Shown here: piece by piece, positions 1 to 6,642 of the stretch | How the letters are laid out: the number at the start of each line of letters is the position of its first letter | Position numbering within the stretch: the stretch's first letter is position 1 | Source: Oscillospiraceae bacterium | GTDB taxonomy: Bacteria; Bacillota; Clostridia; Oscillospirales; Oscillospiraceae | Assembly (NCBI GenBank): GCA_017399325.1 | Contig: JAFQDY010000040.1 | Coordinates: 1 to 10,584, forward strand | DNA length: 10,584 nt | Direction of reading: 5' to 3' | Position numbers and translations under genes: made by a program | Notes under the pieces: model-generated | What the model was told of the DNA's origin: nothing | What the model saw: only the letters and a program-made list of their open reading frames with translations | Database searches by the model: none

Positions 1-78
1 ACTTCGGTGGTGCCGGTTTTTCGTCAAGAAATTCCGCATTTGAATAGGGGATAATTCGTTTTTTTGCGTTATTCCATA

Positions 79-107
79 TTGAACTGCGGAAAGAAAAGTT
101 GTATAAT
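79..107 (+). promoter_or_regulatory. Sigma-A-type promoter of the sugar operon
   Basis: A -35 box TTGAAC (79-84) and a perfect -10 box TATAAT (102-107) are separated by 17 bp, which places transcription start near 113-115 and gives a leader of about 43 nt before the kinase start codon. It is the only good promoter seen ahead of the five-gene run, so it probably drives the whole operon. The first 78 bases hold no gene that can be supported. They contain a run of seven T at 59-65 that could be the tail of an upstream terminator, but its stem is very weak. Confidence 0.75.
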
Positions 108-108
108 A

Positions 109-129
109 AAAAGGATAAAAAATCCTTTT
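109..129. promoter_or_regulatory. Inverted repeat at the transcription start; candidate operator
   Basis: AAAAGGAT (109-116) and ATCCTTTT (122-129) form a perfect 8-bp inverted repeat around a five-A spacer. It begins two bases after the -10 box and spans the predicted start of transcription. That is a common place for a repressor site, so it may bind the operon's regulator. It is not a terminator in this orientation because the tail holds only four T. Only GGAT/ATCC would remain in the transcript, so a role in RNA is less likely. The regulator is not in the window. Confidence 0.35.
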
Positions 130-143
130 GATCTTGATAAAAC

Positions 144-151
144 AGGAGGGG
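144..151 (+). promoter_or_regulatory. Ribosome binding site that fixes the start of the first kinase
   Basis: AGGAGGGG lies 5 nt before ATG 157. The reading frame is open further upstream to position 64, but that extension overlaps the promoter and has no ribosome binding site. Position 157 is therefore the start. Confidence 0.8.
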
Positions 152-156
152 TTAAA

Positions 157-1626
157 ATGATTCGTAACTTACTGGCCTTCGATCTGGGCGCAAGTAACGG
201 CCGCGCCATTTTGGGCCGGTTTGACGGTGAGAGAATCACCATGCAGGAATTGCACCGATTCGAGAATAATTATATTGAAATGAACGGCGTTTTCTATTGG
301 GACACGCCCTATCTGTATAACCAACTGAAGAAAGGCCTGCTGGCTTTTAAACAGGGCGGCTACGGCGAACTGGATGCCTTCGGTATCGACACTTGGGGCG
401 TTGACTATGGCCTGCTGGATAAAAACGGCGCATTGGCCGGCGTGCCCCGTTCCTACCGATTGGGCACCCAGGAGGACATTGACGCGGTGAAGGAAAAGAT
501 CCCCACCGAGACCTTGTATAGCCGCACCGGTATTGACACCAACCTTACCTTTAATACCGTTTACCAACTCTATCGCAGACTCCGCGAGGAAGATCCTGCT
601 TTGGAGATCGCGGAGACTATGCTTCTGACCCCCGACCTGCTGGGTTACTTCCTTACAGGCGAAAAGGGCACAGAGTACACCATCGCGACCACCACCGGTC
701 TTTACAATCCCACCACCAAGGATTGGGATTGGCAGACCATTGATCAGCTGGGCCTGCCCAGAAAGATCTTCACCAAGATCGATAAGACCGGCACGATCCG
801 CGGCCATTTAAGAAAAGAACTGTGCGAAGAGATCGGCATCAATGCCGCACCCTTCGTTGCCGTTGGCAGCCACGATACCGCATCTGCGGTGGCAGCCATT
901 CCCGGTAAGGGCAGTTTCGCATTCTGCTCCTCCGGCACTTGGAGCCTGTTCGGCGCAGAAATGGACAAACCGGATTTGACTATGGATGCCCAGAACCGTG
1001 GCTTCTCCAACGAGGGCACGATCCAGGGTACATATCGCCCCTTGAACACTATCATCGGTATGTGGATCATTCAGGAATGCCGCCGGGATTGGATCAAGGC
1101 GGGTATCGAAATGAGTTGGGACGAGATCGTGGTTGCTGCCCGTGAGGCAGAACCCCTGCGGAGCATTATCAATCCGGATGACCAGCGGTTCTATGCAGGC
1201 GGCAATATGGTGGAAAAGATCAAGGAGTTCTGCCGTGAAACCAACCAGCCTGTCCCCGAAACTGTGGGTCAGATCGCCCGTACTGTCTACGAATCTCTGG
1301 CGCTGAAATACCGCAGCGCGCTGGAGGGCCTGGAGATAATGAAGGGCCAGCGGATCGACTCTTTGAACATCGTTGGCGGCCCTATCAATAACAAATTCCT
1401 GAACCAACTGATCGCCGACTCTCTGGATAGGGAAGTGGTTACCGGCCCTGTGGAAGGCGCAGCCATCGGCAATCTGCTGACCCAGGCTATGGCGCTGGGT
1501 GACATTCGGGATCTGGACCACCTGCGTGAAGTTGTCCGCAACTCGGAAAATGTGGAAACTTGGCAACCCAACCATACGGAAGCATGGGAAGTTGCTTATA
1601 ATAAGTTGTTAACCTTTTTGAAGTAA
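157..1626 (+). CDS. rhaB: Rhamnulokinase-family FGGY carbohydrate kinase
   Basis: A 489-residue cytosolic kinase that resembles E. coli RhaB along its full length. RhaB phosphorylates L-rhamnulose at C1 with ATP. Visible motifs are the first phosphate loop FDLGASNGRA (8-17), the sugar-region motif GIDTWGVDYGLLD (76-88), GSHDTASA (237-244) with D240 as the expected catalytic base, the nucleotide-site SSGTWSL (258-264) and the C-terminal adenosine motif at 406-416. The last reads GGPINN, whereas RhaB has GGG followed by a CQN-type segment, so the third glycine is a proline here. Length is normal for the family. The start is set by AGGAGGGG at 144-151. The gene heads the operon and is 15 nt from the SDR gene. 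No rhamnose isomerase or rhamnulose-1-phosphate aldolase is nearby; the neighbours point to ketohexose or hexitol phosphates, so the true substrate may be another ketose phosphorylated at C1. The family call is firm, the substrate is not. Confidence 0.88.
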   Translation: MIRNLLAFDLGASNGRAILGRFDGERITMQELHRFENNYIEMNGVFYWDTPYLYNQLKKGLLAFKQGGYGELDAFGIDTWGVDYGLLDKNGALAGVPRSYRLGTQEDIDAVKEKIPTETLYSRTGIDTNLTFNTVYQLYRRLREEDPALEIAETMLLTPDLLGYFLTGEKGTEYTIATTTGLYNPTTKDWDWQTIDQLGLPRKIFTKIDKTGTIRGHLRKELCEEIGINAAPFVAVGSHDTASAVAAIPGKGSFAFCSSGTWSLFGAEMDKPDLTMDAQNRGFSNEGTIQGTYRPLNTIIGMWIIQECRRDWIKAGIEMSWDEIVVAAREAEPLRSIINPDDQRFYAGGNMVEKIKEFCRETNQPVPETVGQIARTVYESLALKYRSALEGLEIMKGQRIDSLNIVGGPINNKFLNQLIADSLDREVVTGPVEGAAIGNLLTQAMALGDIRDLDHLREVVRNSENVETWQPNHTEAWEVAYNKLLTFLK

Positions 1627-1641
1627 TAAAGGAGAATCACT

Positions 1642-2520
1642 ATGAGCGTTGATATGACAAAGTGGCAGGAAATTGCCAAGAAGAATATCCATAACCGCCC
1701 CGAAGGCACTGGCCGTCTGGCCGGTAAGATCACCATCGTGACCGGCGCAGCCCAGGGCTTTGGCAAGGGCATTGCCGAAGAACTGTATCGGGAAGGCGCG
1801 ACCATTATCGTTGCCGATATGAACCTGCCTCTGGCAGAGACCGTGGCCAAAGAAATGGGTGAACGGGCGTGGGCCATCGGTGTGAATGTTTCCGATGAAG
1901 AAAGTTGCGCCAACATGGTGGCACAGGTGGTTGAGAAGTTCGGCGGTTTGGACATTATGGTCGCCAACGCGGGCGTTGTCCGTTCCGGCCCGATCGCAGA
2001 GTTCGAGAAGAAGGACTTCGACTTCGTTACCGCCATCAACTACACCGGTTTGTTCCTCACCTGCAAGTATGCCGCCATCATTATGGAGGCCCAGCATGAG
2101 GCTGACCCCACCGCTATGTATGACATCATCGCGATGTCCTCCAAGTCCGGCCTGGAAGGCTCTAACAAGAACTTTGCTTACGCAGGTTCCAAGTTCGGCG
2201 CCATCGGTCTGGTCCAGTCCTTTGCGCTGGAACTGGCTGCTTACAACATCAAAGTGAATGCCATCTGCCCCGGCAACTATCTGGACGGTCCTCTGTGGTC
2301 CGACCCGGAGCGCGGTCTGTTTGTTCAGTACCTGCAGGCAGGCAAAGTGCCCGGCGCAAAGACAGTGGACGATGTCCGTCGTTTCTATGAAGCCAAGGTT
2401 CCTCTGAACCGCGGCTGCTTGCCCATCGATGTGGCCCGCGCAGTTATGTACTGTGTTGAGCAGAAGTATGAGACCGGCCAGGCGATCCCCGTAACCGGCG
2501 GTCAGGTTATGCTGAACTGA
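1642..2520 (+). CDS. SDR-family dehydrogenase, sorbitol-6-phosphate 2-dehydrogenase-like
   Basis: A 292-residue classical short-chain dehydrogenase. The Rossmann loop TGAAQGFG is at 34-41, with D59 at the end of the second strand, which favours NAD over NADP. NAG is at 109-111 and the catalytic set is S167, Y180 and K184 (YAGSK). The first 28 residues precede the Rossmann fold. The second half resembles E. coli SrlD in several places: SKSG, a GN-L stretch near 211-214, KVPLNRGC (252-259) and the ending TGGQVM (285-290). SrlD oxidises D-sorbitol 6-phosphate to D-fructose 6-phosphate. The SDR half of bifunctional rhamnulose-1-phosphate aldolase/lactaldehyde dehydrogenases is a related alternative. 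The ribosome binding site AAAGGAG (1628-1634) sits just after the kinase stop codon. With the SorE-like gene of the same operon, a polyol-phosphate dehydrogenase is the best guess. The family is certain and the substrate inferred by resemblance. Confidence 0.85.
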   Translation: MSVDMTKWQEIAKKNIHNRPEGTGRLAGKITIVTGAAQGFGKGIAEELYREGATIIVADMNLPLAETVAKEMGERAWAIGVNVSDEESCANMVAQVVEKFGGLDIMVANAGVVRSGPIAEFEKKDFDFVTAINYTGLFLTCKYAAIIMEAQHEADPTAMYDIIAMSSKSGLEGSNKNFAYAGSKFGAIGLVQSFALELAAYNIKVNAICPGNYLDGPLWSDPERGLFVQYLQAGKVPGAKTVDDVRRFYEAKVPLNRGCLPIDVARAVMYCVEQKYETGQAIPVTGGQVMLN

Positions 2521-2527
2521 GGATATT

Positions 2528-3682
2528 ATGATCAATATTGAAATCTTAAACAAACTGAATGCGCCTACGAAAGCGGAACGGCTTGCCAATTTGGCAGAGG
2601 TCTTGAAGACCACCACTTTCCCCCCTATGGTGAGCCAGTACATTAACAACCATATCCATACTACTTATTCCTTCTCTCCCTATTCTCCCACGGCCGCGGT
2701 GTATGCTGCCCGTATGGAAGGGCTTTGCACCGCCGGTATTATCGACCACGATTCCATCTCCGGCGCCCAGGAATTTCTGGAAGCGGCAAAGATGGTTGAC
2801 ATGCCTGTTACAATAGGTATGGAAGCCCGCGTCAGTATGGACGGCACCCGTCTGGAGGGCCGCCGCACCAACAATCCGGATCAGGTTGGCGTCAGTTATA
2901 TGACCATCCAGTCCGTACCCCACGACAAGATCGATCGGCTGACCGCGTTCTTCAAGCCCTATCAGGCAGCGCGCCACGCCCGTAACCGCAAGATGATCGA
3001 GAGAATCAACGATCTGGTTGGCGTTTCTTTGGATTATGACAGAGATGTTCTGCCTTTGTCTATGGCTCACGAAAACGGCGGTGTCACCGAGCGCCACCTG
3101 ATGTATGCGCTGGCCATCGAACTGGTCAAGCAGGTGGGCAAAGGCCAGCCGATGATCGAAAAACTCACCGAAATGGGAATGACCCTTTCCGAAAAGCAGA
3201 AGACAATGCTTTTGGATACCGCTTATCCGTTCTACGAATATGATGTGCTGGGTATGCTCAAAGGCACATTTGTACCGCAAATTTTCATTGATGCCACAGA
3301 CGAATGCCCGAAACTTTCGGAAATGGTGAAAATTTGTAGTGAAATTGACGCGTATTTGTGTTATGCTTATTTAGGCGATGTGGGCGACTCCGTAACCGGC
3401 GACAAGAAAGCTCAGAAATTCGAGGATGATTATCTGGAAGATGTGTTCGAGTGCCTGAAAGAAGAGGGCGTTAAGGCCATCACTTATATGCCCACCCGCA
3501 ATACGCCGGCGCAACTTGCCCGTCTGCGTGGCCTGTGCGATCAGTACGGTATGTTCCAGATCTCCGGTGAGGACATCAATTCTCCCCGCCAGAGTTTTGT
3601 AATCAAGGCTATGGAAAACCCCATGTTCCAAAACCTGATCGACGCAACGTGGAAACTGATCGAACACGAAAAAACCATGTAA
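2528..3682 (+). CDS. PHP-domain protein, putative metal-dependent phosphoesterase of unknown substrate
   Basis: A 384-residue protein with the pattern of a PHP (polymerase and histidinol phosphatase) domain. Motif one is NHIHTTYS with H42 and H44. The second is IIDHDS with D73, H74 and D75. E99 lies in GMEAR. Near the C-terminus SGEDIN (346-351) sits where PHP proteins carry the last metal ligands. RHARNR at about 157-162 and the ERHLMYAL region supply further histidines and basic residues. PHP proteins of known function hydrolyse phosphomonoesters or phosphodiesters with two or three metal ions. This one is longer than a minimal PHP domain, and the middle 200 residues are not recognised. Its ribosome binding site GAGGA (2519-2523) overlaps the stop codon of the SDR gene, which suggests translational coupling. 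A role in removing or repairing a sugar phosphate is inference from its place between two polyol-phosphate dehydrogenases. There is no signal peptide, so it is cytosolic. Confidence 0.75.
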   Translation: MINIEILNKLNAPTKAERLANLAEVLKTTTFPPMVSQYINNHIHTTYSFSPYSPTAAVYAARMEGLCTAGIIDHDSISGAQEFLEAAKMVDMPVTIGMEARVSMDGTRLEGRRTNNPDQVGVSYMTIQSVPHDKIDRLTAFFKPYQAARHARNRKMIERINDLVGVSLDYDRDVLPLSMAHENGGVTERHLMYALAIELVKQVGKGQPMIEKLTEMGMTLSEKQKTMLLDTAYPFYEYDVLGMLKGTFVPQIFIDATDECPKLSEMVKICSEIDAYLCYAYLGDVGDSVTGDKKAQKFEDDYLEDVFECLKEEGVKAITYMPTRNTPAQLARLRGLCDQYGMFQISGEDINSPRQSFVIKAMENPMFQNLIDATWKLIEHEKTM

Positions 3683-3707
3683 TTTAACATAATTAGGAGG
3701 AATTATT

Positions 3708-4967
3708 ATGAATACTAAAGCAGTAAGACTTCACGGCAAAAACGACCTGCGGCTGGATGAGATCACCCTGCCCGAGGTTGGTCCTGACGACGTACAGGTC
3801 AAGATCATTTGTGACTCCGTTTGTATGTCCACCTATAAGGCAGCTCTGGAAGGCGAAGAGCACAAGCGCGTTCCCAACGATGTAGCAGAGAACCCCACCA
3901 TTATGGGTCACGAGTTCTGCGGCGACATCATTGCTGTGGGCGAAAACTGGAAGCATAAGTATAAGGTTGGCGATAAGTTCTCCATCCAGCCTGCACACTT
4001 CTACAAGGGCTCTCAGATGGCCCCCGGCTACTCCTACCAGAATTGCGGCGGTTCTGCACAGTACGGCAACATTCCCATCGAAACTCTGCTGGCTGACTGC
4101 CTGCTGCCCTACAATTCCGACACTTACTTCTACGGCTCCGTTGCTGAGCCTATGAGTTGCATCATCGGCACATTCCACGCAATGTACCACACCAAGGCCG
4201 GCTCTTATGTCCACGATATGGGCATCGTTGAGGGCGGCAAGATGGCTCTGCTTGCTTCCGTTGGTCCTATGGGTCTGGGCGCCATCGACTACGCTCTGCA
4301 CTGTGACCGTCGTCCCAGCCTGCTGGTCGTTACCGATATTGACGACGCAAGACTGGAGCGCGCTGCTTCCATTTACACTGTGGAAGAGGCAAAGCGCTGC
4401 GGCGTGGAACTGCACTACGTCAACACCCGTATGGAAAACGCAACCCAGTACCTGCGTGACCTGACCGGCGGCACCGGCTACGACGATGTGATCTGCTTCG
4501 CTCCCGTAAAGCCCGTTGTTGAGCAGGCTGACGACATTCTGGGCTTCGACGGCTGCCTGAACTTCTTCGCAGGTCCTACCGATAGCCAGTTCAAGGCCAA
4601 CTTCAACTGGTACAACGTTCACTACCTGTATACCCACGTTGTGGGCACCTCCGGCGGTAACACCGAGGATATGCGGGAAGCCATCGAAATGATGACTGCC
4701 GGCAAGATCAATCCCGCCGCTATGATCACCCACATCGGTGGTCTGAACTCTGTTGTTGACACCGTTTTGAACCTGCCCAAGATCCCCGGCGGCAAGAAAC
4801 TGATCTACAACCTCCTCGACCTGCCCTTGACCGCCATCGCTGATTTCGAGGAACTGGGCAAGACCGATGCTATGTTTGCTGATCTGGACCGCATCTGCAA
4901 GGCACACAACAACCTGTGGAACGCCGAGGCTGAAGCATACCTGCTGGCAAATGCAAAGGCTAACTGA
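3708..4967 (+). CDS. sorE: Zinc-type MDR dehydrogenase, L-sorbose-1-phosphate reductase (SorE)-like
   Basis: A 419-residue medium-chain dehydrogenase. The catalytic zinc ligands are probably C39 and the pair H68-E69 (GHEFCG), with E147 in EPMSC as a further candidate. The four-cysteine structural zinc lobe of alcohol dehydrogenases is absent, as in SorE as I recall it. The nucleotide-binding turn is GPMGLGA (186-192), with acidic D210 and D212 after the next strand, compatible with NAD. Resemblance to enterobacterial SorE and YggP is strong in the opening KAVRLHGKNDLRL, in SLLVVTD (204-210), in GCLNFFAGP and in VGTSGGNTEDMR. SorE reduces L-sorbose 1-phosphate to D-glucitol 6-phosphate, the substrate of the SrlD-like SDR encoded upstream. 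The ribosome binding site AGGAGG (3695-3700) lies 7 nt before the ATG. The gene is followed closely by a palindrome and then the second kinase. The family call is good; the actual sugar phosphate may differ from L-sorbose 1-phosphate. Confidence 0.82.
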   Translation: MNTKAVRLHGKNDLRLDEITLPEVGPDDVQVKIICDSVCMSTYKAALEGEEHKRVPNDVAENPTIMGHEFCGDIIAVGENWKHKYKVGDKFSIQPAHFYKGSQMAPGYSYQNCGGSAQYGNIPIETLLADCLLPYNSDTYFYGSVAEPMSCIIGTFHAMYHTKAGSYVHDMGIVEGGKMALLASVGPMGLGAIDYALHCDRRPSLLVVTDIDDARLERAASIYTVEEAKRCGVELHYVNTRMENATQYLRDLTGGTGYDDVICFAPVKPVVEQADDILGFDGCLNFFAGPTDSQFKANFNWYNVHYLYTHVVGTSGGNTEDMREAIEMMTAGKINPAAMITHIGGLNSVVDTVLNLPKIPGGKKLIYNLLDLPLTAIADFEELGKTDAMFADLDRICKAHNNLWNAEAEAYLLANAKAN

Positions 4968-4977
4968 TTTTAAACGG

Positions 4978-5005
4978 AATAACCTCCCAAATTTGGGAGG
5001 TTATT
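4978..5005. promoter_or_regulatory. Perfect 28-nt palindrome between sorE and the second kinase
   Basis: AATAACCTCCCAAA (4978-4991) is followed at once by its exact reverse complement (4992-5005). As RNA it folds into a hairpin of up to 12-13 bp with a tight A/U loop. It ends only 8 nt before the AGGAGGT ribosome binding site of the second kinase. The following bases (CTTCTAAC) are not a clean U-tract, so it would be a leaky terminator at most. A 3'-end stabiliser for the upstream message, an attenuator or a protein-binding site are all possible. Its left arm could also pair with the downstream ribosome binding site. Confidence 0.6.
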
Positions 5006-5024
5006 CTTCTAACAGGAGGTATTT

Positions 5025-6596
5025 ATGTCTTTCCCAAATATGGTTTTGGGCTTGGAGTTAGGCTCTACCCGCATCAAAGCCGTACTGATCGATGAAAACC
5101 ACTTGCCGGTGGCATCCGGCTCTTATGCATGGCAAAACTCACTGAAAGACGGCGTTTGGACTTATAGTCTTGACGATGCCATCACCGGTGTCCGCAGTTG
5201 TTACAAGGCGCTGAAAACGGATGCCGAGAAGAAATTTGGCGGGAAACTCACCCGGGTCGCCGCCATCGGTATTTCCGGTATGATGCACGGCTATCTGGTG
5301 TTTGATAAAGATGGCAACCAGCTTGCGCCCTTCCGCACTTGGCGCAATACCATCACGGAAAAAGCCGCAGGGGAACTGACTGAACTGTTCCGGTTCAACA
5401 TCCCCCAGCGCTGGAGCATTGCCCATTTGTACCAAGCAATTTTGAACGGTGAACCCCATGTGAAAGATGTGGCACGGCTTATCACTTTGGCCGGCCAGAT
5501 CCACTGTTTACTCACCGGTGTCAGCGCTGTGGGCGCAGACGAAGCCTCGGGTATGTTCCCGTTTGTGGAGGAAACCTTTGACTTTGACTCGGAAAGAATC
5601 GCAAAGTTCGACGATTTGGTCGCCCCTTACGGTTTTTCGTGGAAACTGAAAGAGGTCTTGCCCAAAGTTCTGCCTGCAGGCGCGCTTGCCGGCACATTGA
5701 CGAAAGAAGGCGCAGCGCTGCTTGACGAAAGCGGCGAACTGGAAGCAGGAATTCCTCTTTGTCCGCCCGAGGGAGATGCAGGTACAGGTATGGTGGCTAC
5801 CGGCGCGATACTGCCCAGAACCGGCAACATCTCTGCCGGTACATCGGCCTTTTCGATGCAGGTGCTGGAAAAGCCTCTCAAGAATTACTATACGGAAATC
5901 GATGTGGTGGCAACCCCCTCCGGCAAAACCGTGGCTATGGCCCATGCCAATACCTGCACCACGGAGATCGACGCTTGGGTGAATTTGATCGCCGACGCAG
6001 GCCGGGCAATGAACTGGCCTGTGGATATGAACGAACTGTATGGGACCCTTTTCCAAAAAGCGCTGGAAGGCCAGCCGGATTGTGGAGGAATGGTGGCATT
6101 CAACTATTTTGCCGGCGAGCCTGTGACTAAAACACCTGTGGGCAGACCTATGCTGGTGCGCCTGCCGGAAACCGATTTGACCGTTGCCAATTTGATGCGC
6201 GCTGAACTTTACGGCGCAATCGCCACACTCAAAATCGGTATGGATATGCTAAAGCGGGAAGAACAGGTGGAAACCGACACACTTCTGGGCCACGGTGGCT
6301 TTTTCAAGACCCCCGGCGTAGGTCAGCAGATCTTGGCCGACGCATTGGAAGTGCCTATCTCCACAATGGAAACCGCTGGCGAGGGCGGCCCTTGGGGTAT
6401 GGCTCTGCTTGCCGCTTATATGGTGCGCAAAGCAGAAAATGAAAGCCTGGAATCCTACTTGACCCAGCGCGTATTCAAAACCGCAAAAAGCACAACTTTG
6501 CAGCCCAATGCCACAGGCGCGGAAGGTTTCAAAACCTATATGCGCCGCTACGAGGCCTGCCTGCCCGCCCAGCGCGCAGCTGCCGATATGGTATAA
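5025..6596 (+). CDS. Divergent FGGY-family carbohydrate kinase, substrate unknown
   Basis: A 523-residue cytosolic sugar kinase of the FGGY fold, clearly different from the rhamnulokinase at the start of the operon. Visible motifs are the first phosphate loop LELGSTRIK (10-18), the sugar-side GISGMMHGYLVFD (82-94) that recalls xylulokinase GISGQMHG, and TWRNT (105-109) in place of the usual W-N-D. GDAGTG (250-255) has D251 as the likely catalytic base, and SAGTSAF (270-276) is a nucleotide-site motif. A C-terminal glycine-rich GHGGFFKTPGVGQ segment takes the place of the standard GGG adenosine motif and is followed by ETAGEGGPWG. Xylulokinase- or ribulokinase-like enzymes are the closest by eye, but I cannot assign a substrate. 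The start at 5025 is set by AGGAGGT (5014-5020) with 4 nt spacing. It is the last gene of the operon. Two kinases in one operon suggest two substrates or two steps, for example a ketose and a polyol. Confidence 0.82.
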   Translation: MSFPNMVLGLELGSTRIKAVLIDENHLPVASGSYAWQNSLKDGVWTYSLDDAITGVRSCYKALKTDAEKKFGGKLTRVAAIGISGMMHGYLVFDKDGNQLAPFRTWRNTITEKAAGELTELFRFNIPQRWSIAHLYQAILNGEPHVKDVARLITLAGQIHCLLTGVSAVGADEASGMFPFVEETFDFDSERIAKFDDLVAPYGFSWKLKEVLPKVLPAGALAGTLTKEGAALLDESGELEAGIPLCPPEGDAGTGMVATGAILPRTGNISAGTSAFSMQVLEKPLKNYYTEIDVVATPSGKTVAMAHANTCTTEIDAWVNLIADAGRAMNWPVDMNELYGTLFQKALEGQPDCGGMVAFNYFAGEPVTKTPVGRPMLVRLPETDLTVANLMRAELYGAIATLKIGMDMLKREEQVETDTLLGHGGFFKTPGVGQQILADALEVPISTMETAGEGGPWGMALLAAYMVRKAENESLESYLTQRVFKTAKSTTLQPNATGAEGFKTYMRRYEACLPAQRAAADMV

Positions 6597-6599
6597 AAT

Positions 6600-6630
6600 A
6601 AAAGAGGACTGAAAATTCAGTCCTCTTTTT
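6600..6630. terminator. Bidirectional intrinsic terminator between the sugar operon and asnA
   Basis: AAAGAGGACTGAA (6601-6613) pairs with TTCAGTCCTCTTT (6616-6628), and T runs on in the plus direction to 6630. On the minus strand the stem is followed by CTTTTATTTT, so it can also end the asnA transcript. It begins 4 nt after the kinase stop codon and ends 12 nt from the asnA stop codon. Confidence 0.88.
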
Positions 6631-6642
6631 ATATTATGTAGG

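Noticed and set aside
1..54. Possible 3' end of an upstream gene. One frame is open to TAA at 52-54 and another to TAG at 45-47.
   Set aside because: Both tails are under 20 codons and neither can be recognised, so frame and identity cannot be chosen.
42..65. Weak hairpin GAAT/ATTC followed by seven T, as an upstream terminator.
   Set aside because: A 4-bp A/T-rich stem is too weak to call, even with the T run.
64..156. A 31-residue N-terminal extension of the first kinase.
   Set aside because: It overlaps the promoter and has no ribosome binding site. The kinase fold begins right after ATG 157.
808..1575. Long open frames opposite the kinase and other genes, such as 3693-4907 on the minus strand.
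   Set aside because: They lie antisense to well-supported genes, encode low-complexity His/Gly/Val-rich products without motifs, and have no ribosome binding sites. They follow from codon bias on the coding strand.
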